Shown here one piece after another: positions 54,745-63,943 of a stretch of 64,000 nucleotides of DNA; the first letter of the stretch is position 1, and every line of letters begins with the position of its first letter. Source of the DNA: Mycobacterium sp. MBM (lineage in GTDB: Bacteria > Actinomycetota > Actinomycetes > Mycobacteriales > Mycobacteriaceae); the NCBI GenBank assembly GCA_021648845.1, contig JAKJHY010000009.1:157895-221894 (forward strand). The letters are read 5' to 3'. Below the pieces are notes generated by a model. That model made no database searches. It worked only from the letters and a program-made list of their open reading frames with translations, and had not been told where the DNA came from. A program made the position numbers and the translations under genes.

Positions 54745-55269
54745 ATGAGAGTTCTTCCGGTGCTGGTGGTGGCCGCGCTGGTCGGCGCCGCGCCGGCGGC
54801 GGCCGAGGCCGAGCGGCTGCAGTGGCCACTGCGTCCTCCGGCGGCGGTGACGCGCGGATTCGATGCCCCGGCACAGAACTGGCAGCGTGGGCACCGCGGC
54901 GTGGATCTGGCCGGCACCCCGGGTCAGACCGTTTTCGCCGCCGCCGCAGGCATCGTGGTGTTCGCCGGTGAGCTGGCGGGCCGGCCGCTGGTGTCGGTGC
55001 AGCATCCGGGCGGGTTGCGGACCAGCTACGAGCCGGTGCGCCCGGCGGTGCGCGCCGGCCAGCGGGTAGACGCCGGGACGCCCCTCGGCGTGCTCCTTGG
55101 CGGCCATCCGGGATGTCCGGTGCCGGCGTGCCTGCACTGGGGTGCGATGTGGGGTCCGGCCGCGCGCGCTGACTATGTGGATCCGCTGGGGCTGCTGGCC
55201 GCGACCCCGCTCGTGCTCAAGCCCGTGGGTGGGCCTGATCGTGCACCGCCCGCAACCGCGCGACGGTGA
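54745..55269 (+). CDS. M23-family (LytM-like) metallopeptidase, possibly altered active site
   Basis: 174 residues from an ATG at 54745 ([20 protein letters not shown] is a signal peptide). M23 domain: zinc ligands His and Asp in GHRGVDLAG. The usual HxH motif reads CLHWGA, so the first His is Cys, while the second His is kept. It probably cuts or binds peptidoglycan; the Cys may be a feature of this actinobacterial subgroup rather than a defect. Rv2891 type. Its 3' end overlaps the convergent xerC gene by 53 bases. Confidence 0.87.
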   Translation: MRVLPVLVVAALVGAAPAAAEAERLQWPLRPPAAVTRGFDAPAQNWQRGHRGVDLAGTPGQTVFAAAAGIVVFAGELAGRPLVSVQHPGGLRTSYEPVRPAVRAGQRVDAGTPLGVLLGGHPGCPVPACLHWGAMWGPAARADYVDPLGLLAATPLVLKPVGGPDRAPPATARR

Positions 55270-56119
55270 CGTGGGTGTAGAGCTGGGTGGTGGCCAGCGT
55301 CGAGTGGCCGAGCAGTTCCTGCACCACGCGCAGGTCGGCACCGCCTTCCAGCAGGTGGGTGGCAGCGCTGTGCCGCAGACCGTGCGGGCCGATATCGGGG
55401 GCGCCGTCGACGGCGGCCATCGTCTGGTGCACCACCGTGCGGGCCTGGCGCTGGTCGAGGCGGGCTCCACGGGAACCGAGCAGCAGCGCGGCACCGGACG
55501 CGGGTTTGGCCAGCGCCGGGCGGCCGGAGTCCAGCCAGGCGGTCAGCGCGTCCTCGGCGGGTTCGCCGAACGGCACGGTGCGCTGCTTGTTGCCCTTGCC
55601 CAGCACCCGCAGCACCCGCCGTGAGCGGTCGACATCGTCGATGTCCAGCCCGCACAGCTCGCTGACGCGGATGCCGGTGGCATACAGCAGCTCGACGATC
55701 AGCCTGTCCCGCAATGCGATCGGATCACCCTGCTGCGCACCGGTTTGCAGGGCATCCATCGCGTCCAGAGCCTGCTCCTGCCGCAGTACCGACGGGAGGG
55801 TGCGGTGCGCCTTCGGCGTCTGCAGCCGGGCGGCGGGGTCGCTGCCCAGTAGGCCGCGGTGCAGTGCCCAGGCGGTGAACGTCTTGATCGCCGAGGTGCG
55901 CCGGGCCAGCGTGGTGCGGGCTGCGCCGGCGCCGGCCTGCGCGGCCAGCCAGGACCGCAGCCTGGGCAGGGTCAGGGTGTCCAGGCCGCCGCCGGTGAAG
56001 TCGAACAGCGAGCGCAGATCACCCAGGTAGGCGCGCCGGGTGTGCACCGATCGGCCGCGTTGCAGGGCCAGGTACTCGTCGAATTCCTCGAGCAGCGGTT
56101 CCAGGTCGGGCTTGCTCAC
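55217..56119 (-). CDS. xerC: Tyrosine recombinase XerC
   Basis: 300 residues from a GTG at 56119. N-terminal SAM-like core-binding domain ([26 protein letters not shown]) and the catalytic domain with Arg in [28 protein letters not shown] (HxxR), [16 protein letters not shown] (His, nucleophile Tyr). Resolves chromosome dimers at dif together with XerD. Position agrees with Rv2894c. Confidence 0.96.
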   Translation of the reverse strand: MSKPDLEPLLEEFDEYLALQRGRSVHTRRAYLGDLRSLFDFTGGGLDTLTLPRLRSWLAAQAGAGAARTTLARRTSAIKTFTAWALHRGLLGSDPAARLQTPKAHRTLPSVLRQEQALDAMDALQTGAQQGDPIALRDRLIVELLYATGIRVSELCGLDIDDVDRSRRVLRVLGKGNKQRTVPFGEPAEDALTAWLDSGRPALAKPASGAALLLGSRGARLDQRQARTVVHQTMAAVDGAPDIGPHGLRHSAATHLLEGGADLRVVQELLGHSTLATTQLYTHVTVARLRAVHDQAHPRA

Positions 56120-56150
56120 CGTCCTACGGTCGCAGATACCCGCGGGCTGT

Positions 56151-57311
56151 CTACTGGACGCGCCGCAGTGTGTCCGGGGTGAGATCTGCCAGCGCCGGGT
56201 AGCCGTCGATCGCCATGGTCAGGTCGAGTTCGGCCAGCAGCGAGCGCAGGACGTGAACCACTGCGTCGGTGCCGCCGAGCGCCAGGCCGTAGACGTAGGG
56301 CCGGCCGACGCCGACAGCGGTCGCCCCCAAGGCGAGCGCCTTGACGATATCGGCGCCGCTGCGGATACCGGAATCGAACAGCACCGGCAGCCCGTCGGCG
56401 GCGGCCACCACGTCGGGCAGGCAGTCGATCGCCGGGATGCCGCCGTTGGCCTGGCGGCCGCCGTGGTTGGAGCAGTAGATGCCGTCGACGCCGGCGTCGC
56501 GGGCGCGGGCCACATCGTCGGGATGGCAGATGCCCTTGGCGAGCAGCGGCAGCCTGGTCTGCGACCGCAGCCAGGTCAGGTCCTCCCAGGTGACGGGCTG
56601 ACCGAAGGTGGATACCCATTTGAGGATGGCGGCCTGCGGGTTCTCCTCGGGTGACTGCGGCAGGCTGGCCCGGAACACCGGGTCGCTGAAGTAGTTGGAC
56701 AGGCAGTGCCCGCGCAGTTGCGGGAAGTTCGAGGTGCTCAGGTCGCGGGGACGCCAGCCCGGCACCCAGGTGTCGAGCGTGACGATGATCGCCTTGTAGC
56801 CGGCGGCTTCGGCCCGGGCGACGAAGCTGGCGGCCAGATCACGGTCCTTCGGCGTATAGAGCTGGAAAAGACCTGGCGTGTCGCCGAATTCGGCGGCCAC
56901 CTCCTCCAACGGATCGGCGGTCAGGGTGGACACCGTCATCGGCACCCCGGTGCGCGCCGCGGCGCGGGCGACGGCCAGGTCGCCGTGTCCGTCGCGGCTG
57001 CAGATCCCGGTGACGCCGATGGGCGCCATGAACACCGGAGACGGCAGCGTGAGACCGAACAGGTCGACGCTCAGATCGCGTTCGGTGGCGCCGACCCCCA
57101 TCCGCGGCATCAGTCCCCAGTGCTCGAAGGCGCTGACATTGACGCGCTGGGTGCGTTCATCGCCTGCTCCGCCTGCGACGTAGGACCAGACCGACGGGGA
57201 CATCGCCGCCTGGGCGCGCTGCTCCAATTCGGCGAAGGCCATCGGCAGCGATGGCACCACCCCGGCCAGGCCCTGCAGGTAGATCTCGAGCTGATAGTCG
57301 CCGAATGCCAT
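56151..57311 (-). CDS. FMN-dependent alpha-hydroxy-acid oxidase, lactate 2-monooxygenase-like
   Basis: 386 residues. Very similar to remembered mycobacterial lactate 2-monooxygenase: [70 protein letters not shown] (His-Gly-Gly-Arg active site) and [19 protein letters not shown], then GVGRPY. Oxidises L-lactate or a related 2-hydroxy acid; the monooxygenase subtype gives acetate and CO2. Four bases after the viuB-like gene, so co-transcribed. Confidence 0.92.
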   Translation of the reverse strand: MAFGDYQLEIYLQGLAGVVPSLPMAFAELEQRAQAAMSPSVWSYVAGGAGDERTQRVNVSAFEHWGLMPRMGVGATERDLSVDLFGLTLPSPVFMAPIGVTGICSRDGHGDLAVARAAARTGVPMTVSTLTADPLEEVAAEFGDTPGLFQLYTPKDRDLAASFVARAEAAGYKAIIVTLDTWVPGWRPRDLSTSNFPQLRGHCLSNYFSDPVFRASLPQSPEENPQAAILKWVSTFGQPVTWEDLTWLRSQTRLPLLAKGICHPDDVARARDAGVDGIYCSNHGGRQANGGIPAIDCLPDVVAAADGLPVLFDSGIRSGADIVKALALGATAVGVGRPYVYGLALGGTDAVVHVLRSLLAELDLTMAIDGYPALADLTPDTLRRVQ

Positions 57312-57315
57312 GGGG

Positions 57316-58167
57316 TCAGTCTTGCTGGCCGGCCTCCGCTTTGGCTAGCTGCGCCTTCCATTGCCGGAAGGTTTCTTCGGTGCGTCCGCGACGCCAGTAC
57401 CCGGAGATGGAGGCCCACTTCGCCTCGACACCGCGTTCCTTACGCAGGTAGGGACGCAGATTGTGCATCACAGCCTGCGCTTCACCGTGCACGAACACCT
57501 GCACCTGACCGGGCAGCCACGGTGCCTCCTTGACAGCGGCGATCAGTGGCGCGTTGTCGCCGGCCTTGTCCTCGCTGACCAGGTCGGCACGGCCACCCCG
57601 GTAGATCCAGTGCACGTCGACACCCTCGGGCGCCTTGAGTTCAAGCACATCATCGGGACCGCTGACTTCGATGAAGGCCTTACCGATCGCGTTGGGCGGC
57701 AACGCTTCCAGCGCGGCGCTGATCGCCGGAAGCCCGGCCTCGTCGCCGGCGAGCAGATGCCAGTCCGCGGCCGGGTCCGGCGCGTAGGCGCCGGCCGGTC
57801 CCATCAGGTAAGCGGGTTGACCCGGCTGGGCGGCCGCCGCCCACGGGCCGGCGACGCCCTGTTCACCGTGCACGACGAAGTCGATGGAGATCTGGCGCAG
57901 CGAGTCGTCGACCGACCGCACGGTGTAGGTACGCACGGCGGGACGCTTGTGCTCTGGGAGCACGTTGAAGCTGTCCAGGGTGAGCGGGTGCGGCAGCGAG
58001 ACGATGTCGATGTCCGGGTCGACGATGACGATCTTGACGTACGAATCGGTGAACTTTCCCGGGACGAACGTGTCGAAACCGACACCGCCGAGCACCAGAC
58101 GGATCATATGCGGCGCCAACTGCTCGCTGCTGATCACCTCGAAGGTGTGAATGGGACGTCCTGCCAT
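57316..58167 (-). CDS. viuB: Siderophore-interacting protein (ViuB/SIP family ferric reductase)
   Basis: 283 residues from the ATG at 58167. FAD-binding domain with the family motif [32 protein letters not shown] and GPAGAY, then the NAD(P)H domain with [19 protein letters not shown]. The C-terminal arm is [19 protein letters not shown]. Releases iron from ferric siderophores in the cytosol. Rv2895c type. Confidence 0.94.
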   Translation of the reverse strand: MAGRPIHTFEVISSEQLAPHMIRLVLGGVGFDTFVPGKFTDSYVKIVIVDPDIDIVSLPHPLTLDSFNVLPEHKRPAVRTYTVRSVDDSLRQISIDFVVHGEQGVAGPWAAAAQPGQPAYLMGPAGAYAPDPAADWHLLAGDEAGLPAISAALEALPPNAIGKAFIEVSGPDDVLELKAPEGVDVHWIYRGGRADLVSEDKAGDNAPLIAAVKEAPWLPGQVQVFVHGEAQAVMHNLRPYLRKERGVEAKWASISGYWRRGRTEETFRQWKAQLAKAEAGQQD

Positions 58168-58237
58168 GGCTTTACCTCGCAATACGATTAGCTGATCTTC
58201 ACGTCCACTGTACGAGCCGGTGCCCCGCGGCGGTCGG

Positions 58238-59386
58238 CTACCGCACCGCCGGTGGTGCGCCCCGCACGATTCGCCACCGACCATCGTGGCGCTCCACCCG
58301 CCCGCCGATCTCCAGCAACGCCAAAGGTCCGAGTACCTGTTCGGCGGGCATGCCGGCGGCCACCGCGATGTCCTCCACGCTGCACGATCCCCGCCCCGGT
58401 AGCGCTTCGTATACCAGCAGTTGCTCTCGGGGCAGTCCGTCGAGGGGCGTCTCGGGGTGCTCGGGGTCATCGGCGAGCTCGCCGATCGAGCCCACGATTT
58501 CGACGATCTCCTCGGCGCGAGTGATCAGTTGGGTGGATTTCCGTCGCAGCAACACGTGGCAGCCCGCCGACGCGGCCGAGGTCACCGGGCCGGGCACCGC
58601 GCACACCACCCGCCCCATCGCTTCCGCCCAGGCGGCGGTGTTGGCCGCCCCGCTGCGCAGTCCGGCTTCGACGACGACCGTCGCACCGCTCAGCGCGGCG
58701 ACGAGCCGGTTGCGGGTCAGGAAGCGATGCCGTGCGGGTCGGACACCGGGCGGATACTCCGATACCACCAGACCCGTGCCACCGATCCGGTGCAGCAGCG
58801 CGGAATGCCCTGCGGGATAGGGCACGTCGATACCGCCGGCCAGCACGGCGACAGTCACCCCGTCGAGTCCGAGCGCGGCGCGGTGTGCCGCGCCGTCGAT
58901 ACCGTAGGCGCCGCCGGACACCACCGCGACGTTGCGTTCGGCCAGGCCCGCGGACAGGTCGGCGGCCACGTGCTCGCCGTAGCCGGTCGCGGCCCGGGTC
59001 CCGACGATGGCCGCCGCGCGGGCGGCCACCTCGTCGAGGCGTGCGGGTCCGATCGCCCACAGCACCATTGGGTGCCGACCCGATTCCTTGCGCTGAACGT
59101 CTGCACCGTCGAACACGGTGAACGCCAGATGCGGCCATTCCGCATCGTCGGGGGTGATAAGTCGGCCGCCGCGGCGCTGCAGCATCTCCAGATCCGCTGC
59201 GGCGGTGTCGATGTGACAACGCGCAGAGATCCGGTTTCGGAGGGGCTCGGGTGTTTCGCCGACCTTGATCCGGGCAGCGGCCTCCGCCGGTCCCCGGTCG
59301 GCGACAAAGGCGGTTAGTGCCGGGCACGGCGGCTCGGCCACCCGCGACAGATACGCCCACGCATGGCGCACCGTGTCGACGGTCAT
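58238..59386 (-). CDS. dprA: DNA-processing protein DprA
   Basis: 382 residues from the ATG at 59386, overlapping the comM-like stop (ATGA). An N-terminal SAM-like region precedes the Rossmann DprA/Smf domain (AAIVGTRAATGYGEHVAADLSAGLAE, VVSGGAYGIDGAAHRAAL, VLAGGIDVPYPAGH), and a winged-helix C-terminus closes the protein. Loads RecA on incoming single-stranded DNA in transformable bacteria. In mycobacteria its role is unclear. In series with comM-like and yraN genes as in Rv2896c-Rv2898c. Confidence 0.95.
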   Translation of the reverse strand: MTVDTVRHAWAYLSRVAEPPCPALTAFVADRGPAEAAARIKVGETPEPLRNRISARCHIDTAAADLEMLQRRGGRLITPDDAEWPHLAFTVFDGADVQRKESGRHPMVLWAIGPARLDEVAARAAAIVGTRAATGYGEHVAADLSAGLAERNVAVVSGGAYGIDGAAHRAALGLDGVTVAVLAGGIDVPYPAGHSALLHRIGGTGLVVSEYPPGVRPARHRFLTRNRLVAALSGATVVVEAGLRSGAANTAAWAEAMGRVVCAVPGPVTSAASAGCHVLLRRKSTQLITRAEEIVEIVGSIGELADDPEHPETPLDGLPREQLLVYEALPGRGSCSVEDIAVAAGMPAEQVLGPLALLEIGGRVERHDGRWRIVRGAPPAVR

Positions 59387-60894
59387 GACGGGCCGCCCTG
59401 CCGGAAGCTCAGCGCCGTCGCGATATGGTCGGGCTTCGGTGAGTTCGCGCCGGCCAGATCGGCGATCGACCACGCGATACGCAGGGTGCGGTCCGCACCG
59501 CGCAGGTTGAGCCGGCCCCGGTCGACCGCCGCTCGCAACACGGCCATGGTGGCATCTGCCGGGCGGAACTGCTGGCGCAGCGCCGTCCCCGGCACCTCGG
59601 CGTTGGTCCGCACGCCGATCGGTTTCCAGCGCTCGGCCGCCGCGGCGCGCGCCGCGGCCACCCGGCTGCGGACCGCGGCGCTCGACTCGCCCGCCTCATA
59701 GGTGAAGGCGCCCGCCCTGATCGGGTGCATCTCGACCTTCAGATCGACCCGATCCACCAGCGGCCCCGACAGCTTGCCCAGGTAGCGTCGTTTGGCGCCG
59801 GCATTGCACAGGCAGTCCGTCGGGTCTGTCGGCGCGCAGGGGCACGGGTTGGCGGCGAGGATGAGCTGGAACCGGGCCGGGTAGCGCGCCACGCCGTCAC
59901 GACGTGCCAGCCGAATTTCGCCTTCTTCCAACGGTGTTCGCAACGATTCCAGCACATGCGTGCCGACTTCGGCGTACTCGTCGAGGAAGAGCACGCCGCG
60001 GTGCGCCCGGCTCACCGCCCCAGGCCGCGCCATCCCCGACCCGCCCCCCACCATCGCCGCCACCGTCGAGGAGTGGTGCGGAGCGATGAACGGTGGACGG
60101 GTGATCAACGGGGTGTCCGGCGCCAGCGTCCCGGCGATCGAATGGATCGCGGTGACCTCGATGGCCTCTTCCTCGGTCAACGGCGGCAGCAGGCCCGGCA
60201 ACCGTTGCGCCAGCATCGTTTTACCGATGCCCGGTGGCCCGGTCAGCATCAGATGATGCGCCCCCGCGGCGGCCACCTCCACCGCCACCCGCGCCGCGGT
60301 CTGCCCGATCAGATCCGCGAGGTCTCGGCACTCCGGCGGCAAATACGGGGCGGCATCGGTGATCCGGCCGGCCAGCTGCCCCTTACCCCGAAACCACTCC
60401 TGCAGCTGCCGCAAATGGCCCACACCCCACACATCGATGCCGTCGACCAGGCTGGCCTCGGCCAGGTTGGCCACCGGCACCACCACCGCCTGCCAGCCAT
60501 CGCGCTTGGCGGCCAGCACCGCGGGCAGCACACCGTTGACCGGGCGCACCCGACCATCGAGGGCCAACTCACCGAGCAGCACCGTCTTCGCCAACCGCGC
60601 CCACGATGTCTTCAGGTGCGCCGAAAGCACCGCCGCGGCCAAGGCCAGGTCATACATCGAACCCACCTTGGGCAGCGTCGCCGGCGACAACGCCAGCGTG
60701 AGCCGCGTGTCCGGCCAGCTGTTACCGCAGTTGGTGATCGCCGCACGCACCCGATCCCGGGCCTCCTGCAACGCGGCATCAGGCAGCCCGACCAGGTGCA
60801 CGCCGGGCAGGCCGCCGGTGATATCGGCCTCGATCTCCACCGTGACACCGTCGAGGCCCCGGATCGCGACGGCGAACGCACGTCCCAGCGTCAT
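59383..60894 (-). CDS. comM: YifB/ComM-family AAA+ Mg-chelatase-like ATPase
   Basis: 503 residues from the ATG at 60894, which shares one base with the yraN stop. N-terminal ChlI/Lon-S5-like domain (GLPGVHLVGLPDAALQEARDRVRAAI), AAA+ core with Walker A GPPGIGKT and Walker B VLFLDEYAEVG, zinc-like Cys cluster NPCPCAPTDPTDCLC, and a C-terminal Mg_chelatase_C part. ComM is a helicase for branch migration in natural transformation. Rv2897c type. Confidence 0.95.
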   Translation of the reverse strand: MTLGRAFAVAIRGLDGVTVEIEADITGGLPGVHLVGLPDAALQEARDRVRAAITNCGNSWPDTRLTLALSPATLPKVGSMYDLALAAAVLSAHLKTSWARLAKTVLLGELALDGRVRPVNGVLPAVLAAKRDGWQAVVVPVANLAEASLVDGIDVWGVGHLRQLQEWFRGKGQLAGRITDAAPYLPPECRDLADLIGQTAARVAVEVAAAGAHHLMLTGPPGIGKTMLAQRLPGLLPPLTEEEAIEVTAIHSIAGTLAPDTPLITRPPFIAPHHSSTVAAMVGGGSGMARPGAVSRAHRGVLFLDEYAEVGTHVLESLRTPLEEGEIRLARRDGVARYPARFQLILAANPCPCAPTDPTDCLCNAGAKRRYLGKLSGPLVDRVDLKVEMHPIRAGAFTYEAGESSAAVRSRVAAARAAAAERWKPIGVRTNAEVPGTALRQQFRPADATMAVLRAAVDRGRLNLRGADRTLRIAWSIADLAGANSPKPDHIATALSFRQGGPS

Positions 60895-61262
60895 CACCCG
60901 ACCGCCTGCAGATGCGTGAGCTCCGGTGTGCGGGTACGCCCGAACCGCACCCCGATCACATCGATGCGCACCCCCGACCACCGCTGCCCACCGCCGGCCA
61001 ACCACAATCCGGCCAACCGGCGTAGCCGACGCACCTTATCCGGAGTCACCGCATACGCCACGCCGCCGAACCGGTCGGTGGTGCGCGCCTTGACCTCCAC
61101 GAACACCACCACCCCGGCCGCCTCGTCCAGGGCAATCACATCCAGCTCGCCGTACCGGCACCGCCAATTGCGCTCCAACACCGTCAAACCCAAGGCTTCC
61201 AGGTGCTGCACCGCCAGCTGCTCACCGAGTGCGCCGATCTCGGCGCGAGTCCAGGTTTCCAT
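60894..61262 (-). CDS. yraN: UPF0102/YraN-family endonuclease-like protein
   Basis: 122 residues from the ATG at 61262 (METWTRAEIGALGEQLAVQHL). Restriction-endonuclease-like fold with RYGELDVIALDE (Glu/Asp) and VVFVEVKARTT (ExK), the PD-(D/E)xK nuclease pattern. Function uncertain; linked to DNA processing by its conserved operon with comM and dprA. It is the last backbone gene in this window. Confidence 0.92.
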   Translation of the reverse strand: METWTRAEIGALGEQLAVQHLEALGLTVLERNWRCRYGELDVIALDEAAGVVVFVEVKARTTDRFGGVAYAVTPDKVRRLRRLAGLWLAGGGQRWSGVRIDVIGVRFGRTRTPELTHLQAVG

Positions 61263-61351
61263 GAACCCACCCTCGCCCCGGCCACCGACACGATTACGGC
61301 CCAGAACCCAGAAAGCCCCAGTTATCCACAATCACCGATTGATCCACAGGA

Positions 61352-61570
61352 TCAGCCCAACGCGCCACTGTCCTTCGCCACGATCGCCTTCACATCGGCA
61401 CGCACCCGCTCCAACTCCGCGCGTTCCTGCTCCGAGTACTCACGCGCCGTGTCATCGAGCACGCACACCGTGCCCACCACCCGCCGCTCACCGTCATGCA
61501 CCGCGACACCCAGATAGTTGTGCAAGACCGAGAGAACTGTCGACAGCTTGGCGAACGCGCTCCCCACCAT
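61352..61570 (-). pseudogene. GAF-domain protein remnant
   Basis: The frame encodes the C-terminal half of a GAF domain: NYLGVAVHDGERRVVGTVCVLDDTAREYSEQERAEL (given in part), ending KAIVAKDSGALG. The N-terminal half expected of a GAF sensor is missing: the frame is open only to 61618 and loses similarity before about 61570. It is therefore a 5'-truncated remnant. It marks the transition from backbone to the degraded island. Confidence 0.6.
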
Positions 61571-61820
61571 GTGCCCAGTGTGCAATACAGGGGAGCACGT
61601 CTTTGATTGCCTTCTCAATGAGTTCGCTCTCTCGACTCATGCGTCCTACGTTCGTGCTCCCTGCGACGGCGCTGCTCTTCCCTGCGCTTTTGCTCTTCTT
61701 GTTGCTGCGCTCGCTGATCAGCCTCGCGCAGCTCCCGCCGACGCTGAACTCGCGTGGATAACTCGCGCTCTAGCTGGCCTAACGGGCATTCCTGCCACCG
61801 TTCGTTAGTACAGTCTCGCT

Positions 61821-62738
61821 ATGGCGATCGAACGAGACTTGAAGATCTTCATCAGCTGGTCAGGTGACCTGGCAAAGGAAGTCACGAAAGTGCTGCGGGC
61901 ATGGCTGCCGAAGATGTTCGACCACATCGACCCTTGGGCTTCCGAGGTGGACATCGATGCCGGCACCCGAGGTCTCGACGCCATTCAGGAACGGCTGAAC
62001 CAAAGCTCTTTCGGGATCATCGTGGTCACGACGGAGAATATGGCGAAGCCATGGTTGAACTTCGAGGCTGGCGCTCTGTCCCGCCGCCTCGACGCTGACC
62101 TCACCCGCGTGGTGCCGCTCCTGGTGAACTTTGAGGACGTCTACCAACTGCAGGGGCCAATCAGCCAGTTCCAGGCAACGAGGCTCAATAAGGAGGGGAT
62201 GTCCAACCTATGCCGATCACTCGCGTCTGCGATTGGCCTTGATCCGCTTACAATCACCTCCCGGTTTGAGTGGGCATGGAGCGACCTTGAGGATGGGATC
62301 GCCCACGCCAAAGCGTTGGTGGGTCATCAACCGCCCGCGCCGGAACTGGACGAAAAGGATCTATTGAAGACCCTCGTGCAATCGGTGAAAACGATGCAGC
62401 GCCAGATCAACGACCTATCTGCCGGTAAGACACAGTCCACGCCGAGCACGCCGAAGAAGAGACTTGTCTTAGGCAATCCCATGGGTAGTCCCTGGCACGA
62501 CCACGCAAAGATGCAACAGTGCCAAGAGGACATCAAGCGAATCGCGTCTGAGTTCAAACCTGTTCGATCTGTCGAACCCATTGAACGAGAGGGCAACCGG
62601 TACGTCGGAGTGATCTTCGAGGACGGACTGAGCCTCGATAAGGGCCAACACAATTGGTTCCTAGAGCAGATGATGAAGATGCCTGTGTCAGTTGTGGTGC
62701 TGACCGACGACGGTGCAATGGATCTTGGGCCAAAGTGA
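61821..62738 (+). CDS. TIR-domain protein (putative NADase, defence- or signalling-related)
   Basis: 305 residues from an ATG at 61821. The N-terminal ~140 residues are TIR-like: LKIFISWSGDLAKEVTKVL as strand A and helix A, WASEVDIDAGTRGLDAIQERL, FGIIVVTTENMAKPWLNFEAGAL with Glu82 in the place of the catalytic Glu of NAD-cleaving TIRs. A coiled-coil-like link (LLKTLVQSVKTMQRQINDL) and a C-terminal domain of unknown type (HDHAKMQQCQEDIKRIASEF...) follow. More AT-rich than the backbone. Bacterial TIR proteins often act in anti-phage defence or as nucleotide-binding sensors; the role here is inferred. Confidence 0.85.
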   Translation: MAIERDLKIFISWSGDLAKEVTKVLRAWLPKMFDHIDPWASEVDIDAGTRGLDAIQERLNQSSFGIIVVTTENMAKPWLNFEAGALSRRLDADLTRVVPLLVNFEDVYQLQGPISQFQATRLNKEGMSNLCRSLASAIGLDPLTITSRFEWAWSDLEDGIAHAKALVGHQPPAPELDEKDLLKTLVQSVKTMQRQINDLSAGKTQSTPSTPKKRLVLGNPMGSPWHDHAKMQQCQEDIKRIASEFKPVRSVEPIEREGNRYVGVIFEDGLSLDKGQHNWFLEQMMKMPVSVVVLTDDGAMDLGPK

Positions 62739-62749
62739 CCGGAGCTGGC

Positions 62750-63238
62750 CTATGGTCGCAGTTCCTTGAACTGACGCTTGTGCCTGAGCGCGCCCTGCTC
62801 GATCTTGAGTAGGCCTGTACGGGCCGCCTCGATGGCGCGCACCGCGACGTCCATCTGCCCCTTCGCGTTAAGCCGCACATCGGCCAGTGCGTCCCCGTCG
62901 GGTAGGCCATCCCAGAGCACGGCAACAGCTCGCAGCTGGCGCGAGATGGTTCCAACCTCGTCGGGTGTCGGTGCGAGTAGTAGTCGCGCCAACTTGTCCA
63001 GTTGATCCGCCTCGTGCATTAACTCCGGTCCGAGATTCTGCGCGGAAACTCGTGTCTCAAGCAGGCGGCGTGGCTTATCCATGGTCGCAGCGATGTGGTC
63101 AAGGCGGTCGTCCAAGGCTGCACGCAACTCGGCCTGCTTCCTACGAACAGGCTCGCGGCGGGAGTACCAGACGTTGTAGACACTCAAGCCAGTACCCACA
63201 GAGCCAAGCACTGTGGCGATCAATGTGTACACCCACAT
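62750..63238 (-). CDS. Small single-helix membrane protein, unknown
   Basis: 162 residues from the ATG at 63238 (MWVYTLIATVLGSVGTGLSVYNVWYS). One N-terminal transmembrane helix is followed by a long helical, charged cytosolic part (RKQAELRAALDDRLDHIAATMDKPRRLLETRVS...). No family recognised. It converges on the TIR gene, ending 12 bases from it. Such helical membrane-anchored proteins occur as orphan genes in islands. The frame is open to 63283. Confidence 0.7.
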   Translation of the reverse strand: MWVYTLIATVLGSVGTGLSVYNVWYSRREPVRRKQAELRAALDDRLDHIAATMDKPRRLLETRVSAQNLGPELMHEADQLDKLARLLLAPTPDEVGTISRQLRAVAVLWDGLPDGDALADVRLNAKGQMDVAVRAIEAARTGLLKIEQGALRHKRQFKELRP

Positions 63239-63385
63239 GGCAGCAACGGTATCGAAGCGCTCCGACAGTCGACAGCCGTGCACAGTTGCCCGGCCAACCG
63301 TTCGACTGTCTGGTTCAATGAACCGCCCCGGGGAGTCCGGAGACTTTCTGATTTGAGGACTCAGCTGGCGGCTGGCCTCGCTCGT

Positions 63386-63580
63386 TTATGCGTAGTAGGC
63401 AGCCTCAAGCTCGGCGGGTGGGACGTCTCCGCAGTACTCGTAGAGCCAGCGGTGGTTGAACCGGTCGACCCAGCGGGCGGTCGCTAGCTCGACGTCCTCG
63501 ATGGTGCGCCACGGCTTGCCCGGTTTGATAGCTCAGTCTTGTAGAGGCCGTTGATGGTCTCGGCGAGTGCGTTGATGCTC
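63386..63580 (-). pseudogene. IS3-family transposase C-terminal remnant, frameshifted
   Basis: Translated on the minus strand: INALAETINGLYKTEL, then after one missing base near 63530 KPGKPWRTIEDVELATARWV followed by DRFNHRWLYEYCGDVPPAEL and EAAYYA, stop TAA at 63386. This is the end of the rve/integrase domain of IS3-group transposases. The rest of the gene is absent and the fragment has a frameshift. Confidence 0.85.
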
Positions 63581-63589
63581 CTATATCTG

Positions 63590-63859
63590 TCAAGCGGCGG
63601 ATTCCAGGGTCTGCGTATTGACCCGCAGAGGGCGCATTAGGGACCAGATTTCGCGGGCGAGGAGTCGTTTGAGGCAGCGGATGCTCTCGGGTTTGGTCTT
63701 GCCTTCGGCGGTGCGGCGAGCGACGTAGGCCTTGGTGGGTTCGTGATGCTGCATCCGCACGATGACAGTGCGGTAGAGGGCAGCGTTGGCCTGGCGGTGA
63801 CCGCCGCGGTTGAGCCGGTGGCGCGTCGTCATCCCCGCCGATGCCGGAATGGGTGCCAC
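63590..63859 (-). pseudogene. IS110-family transposase C-terminal fragment
   Basis: Minus-strand translation APIPASAGMTTRHRLNRGG, then RQANAALYRTVIVRMQHHEP, TKAYVARRTAEGKTKPESIR and CLKRLLAREIW matches the Transposase_20 end of IS110/IS116 transposases. Upstream of about 63862 the similarity stops at an in-frame TAG, so only the C-terminal piece remains. It abuts the IS3 remnant, indicating nested insertions and deletions. Confidence 0.85.
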
Positions 63860-63943
63860 GCCGATCTAGCCCCCCTTCGCAGCAGGTCCTAGCAATCAGA
63901 TCGATCGGCACCTAGACACGCAACCTGAGTTCGGACATTTGGT

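Noticed and set aside
59725..61761. Long plus-strand open frame of 678 codons
   Set aside because: Antisense to comM-like and yraN genes; Arg/His/Pro-rich composition and no family motif. High-GC antisense artefact.
61592..61761. Leu-rich stretch that could look like a membrane helix gene
   Set aside because: No start codon with ribosome site and only found as the tail of an antisense frame.
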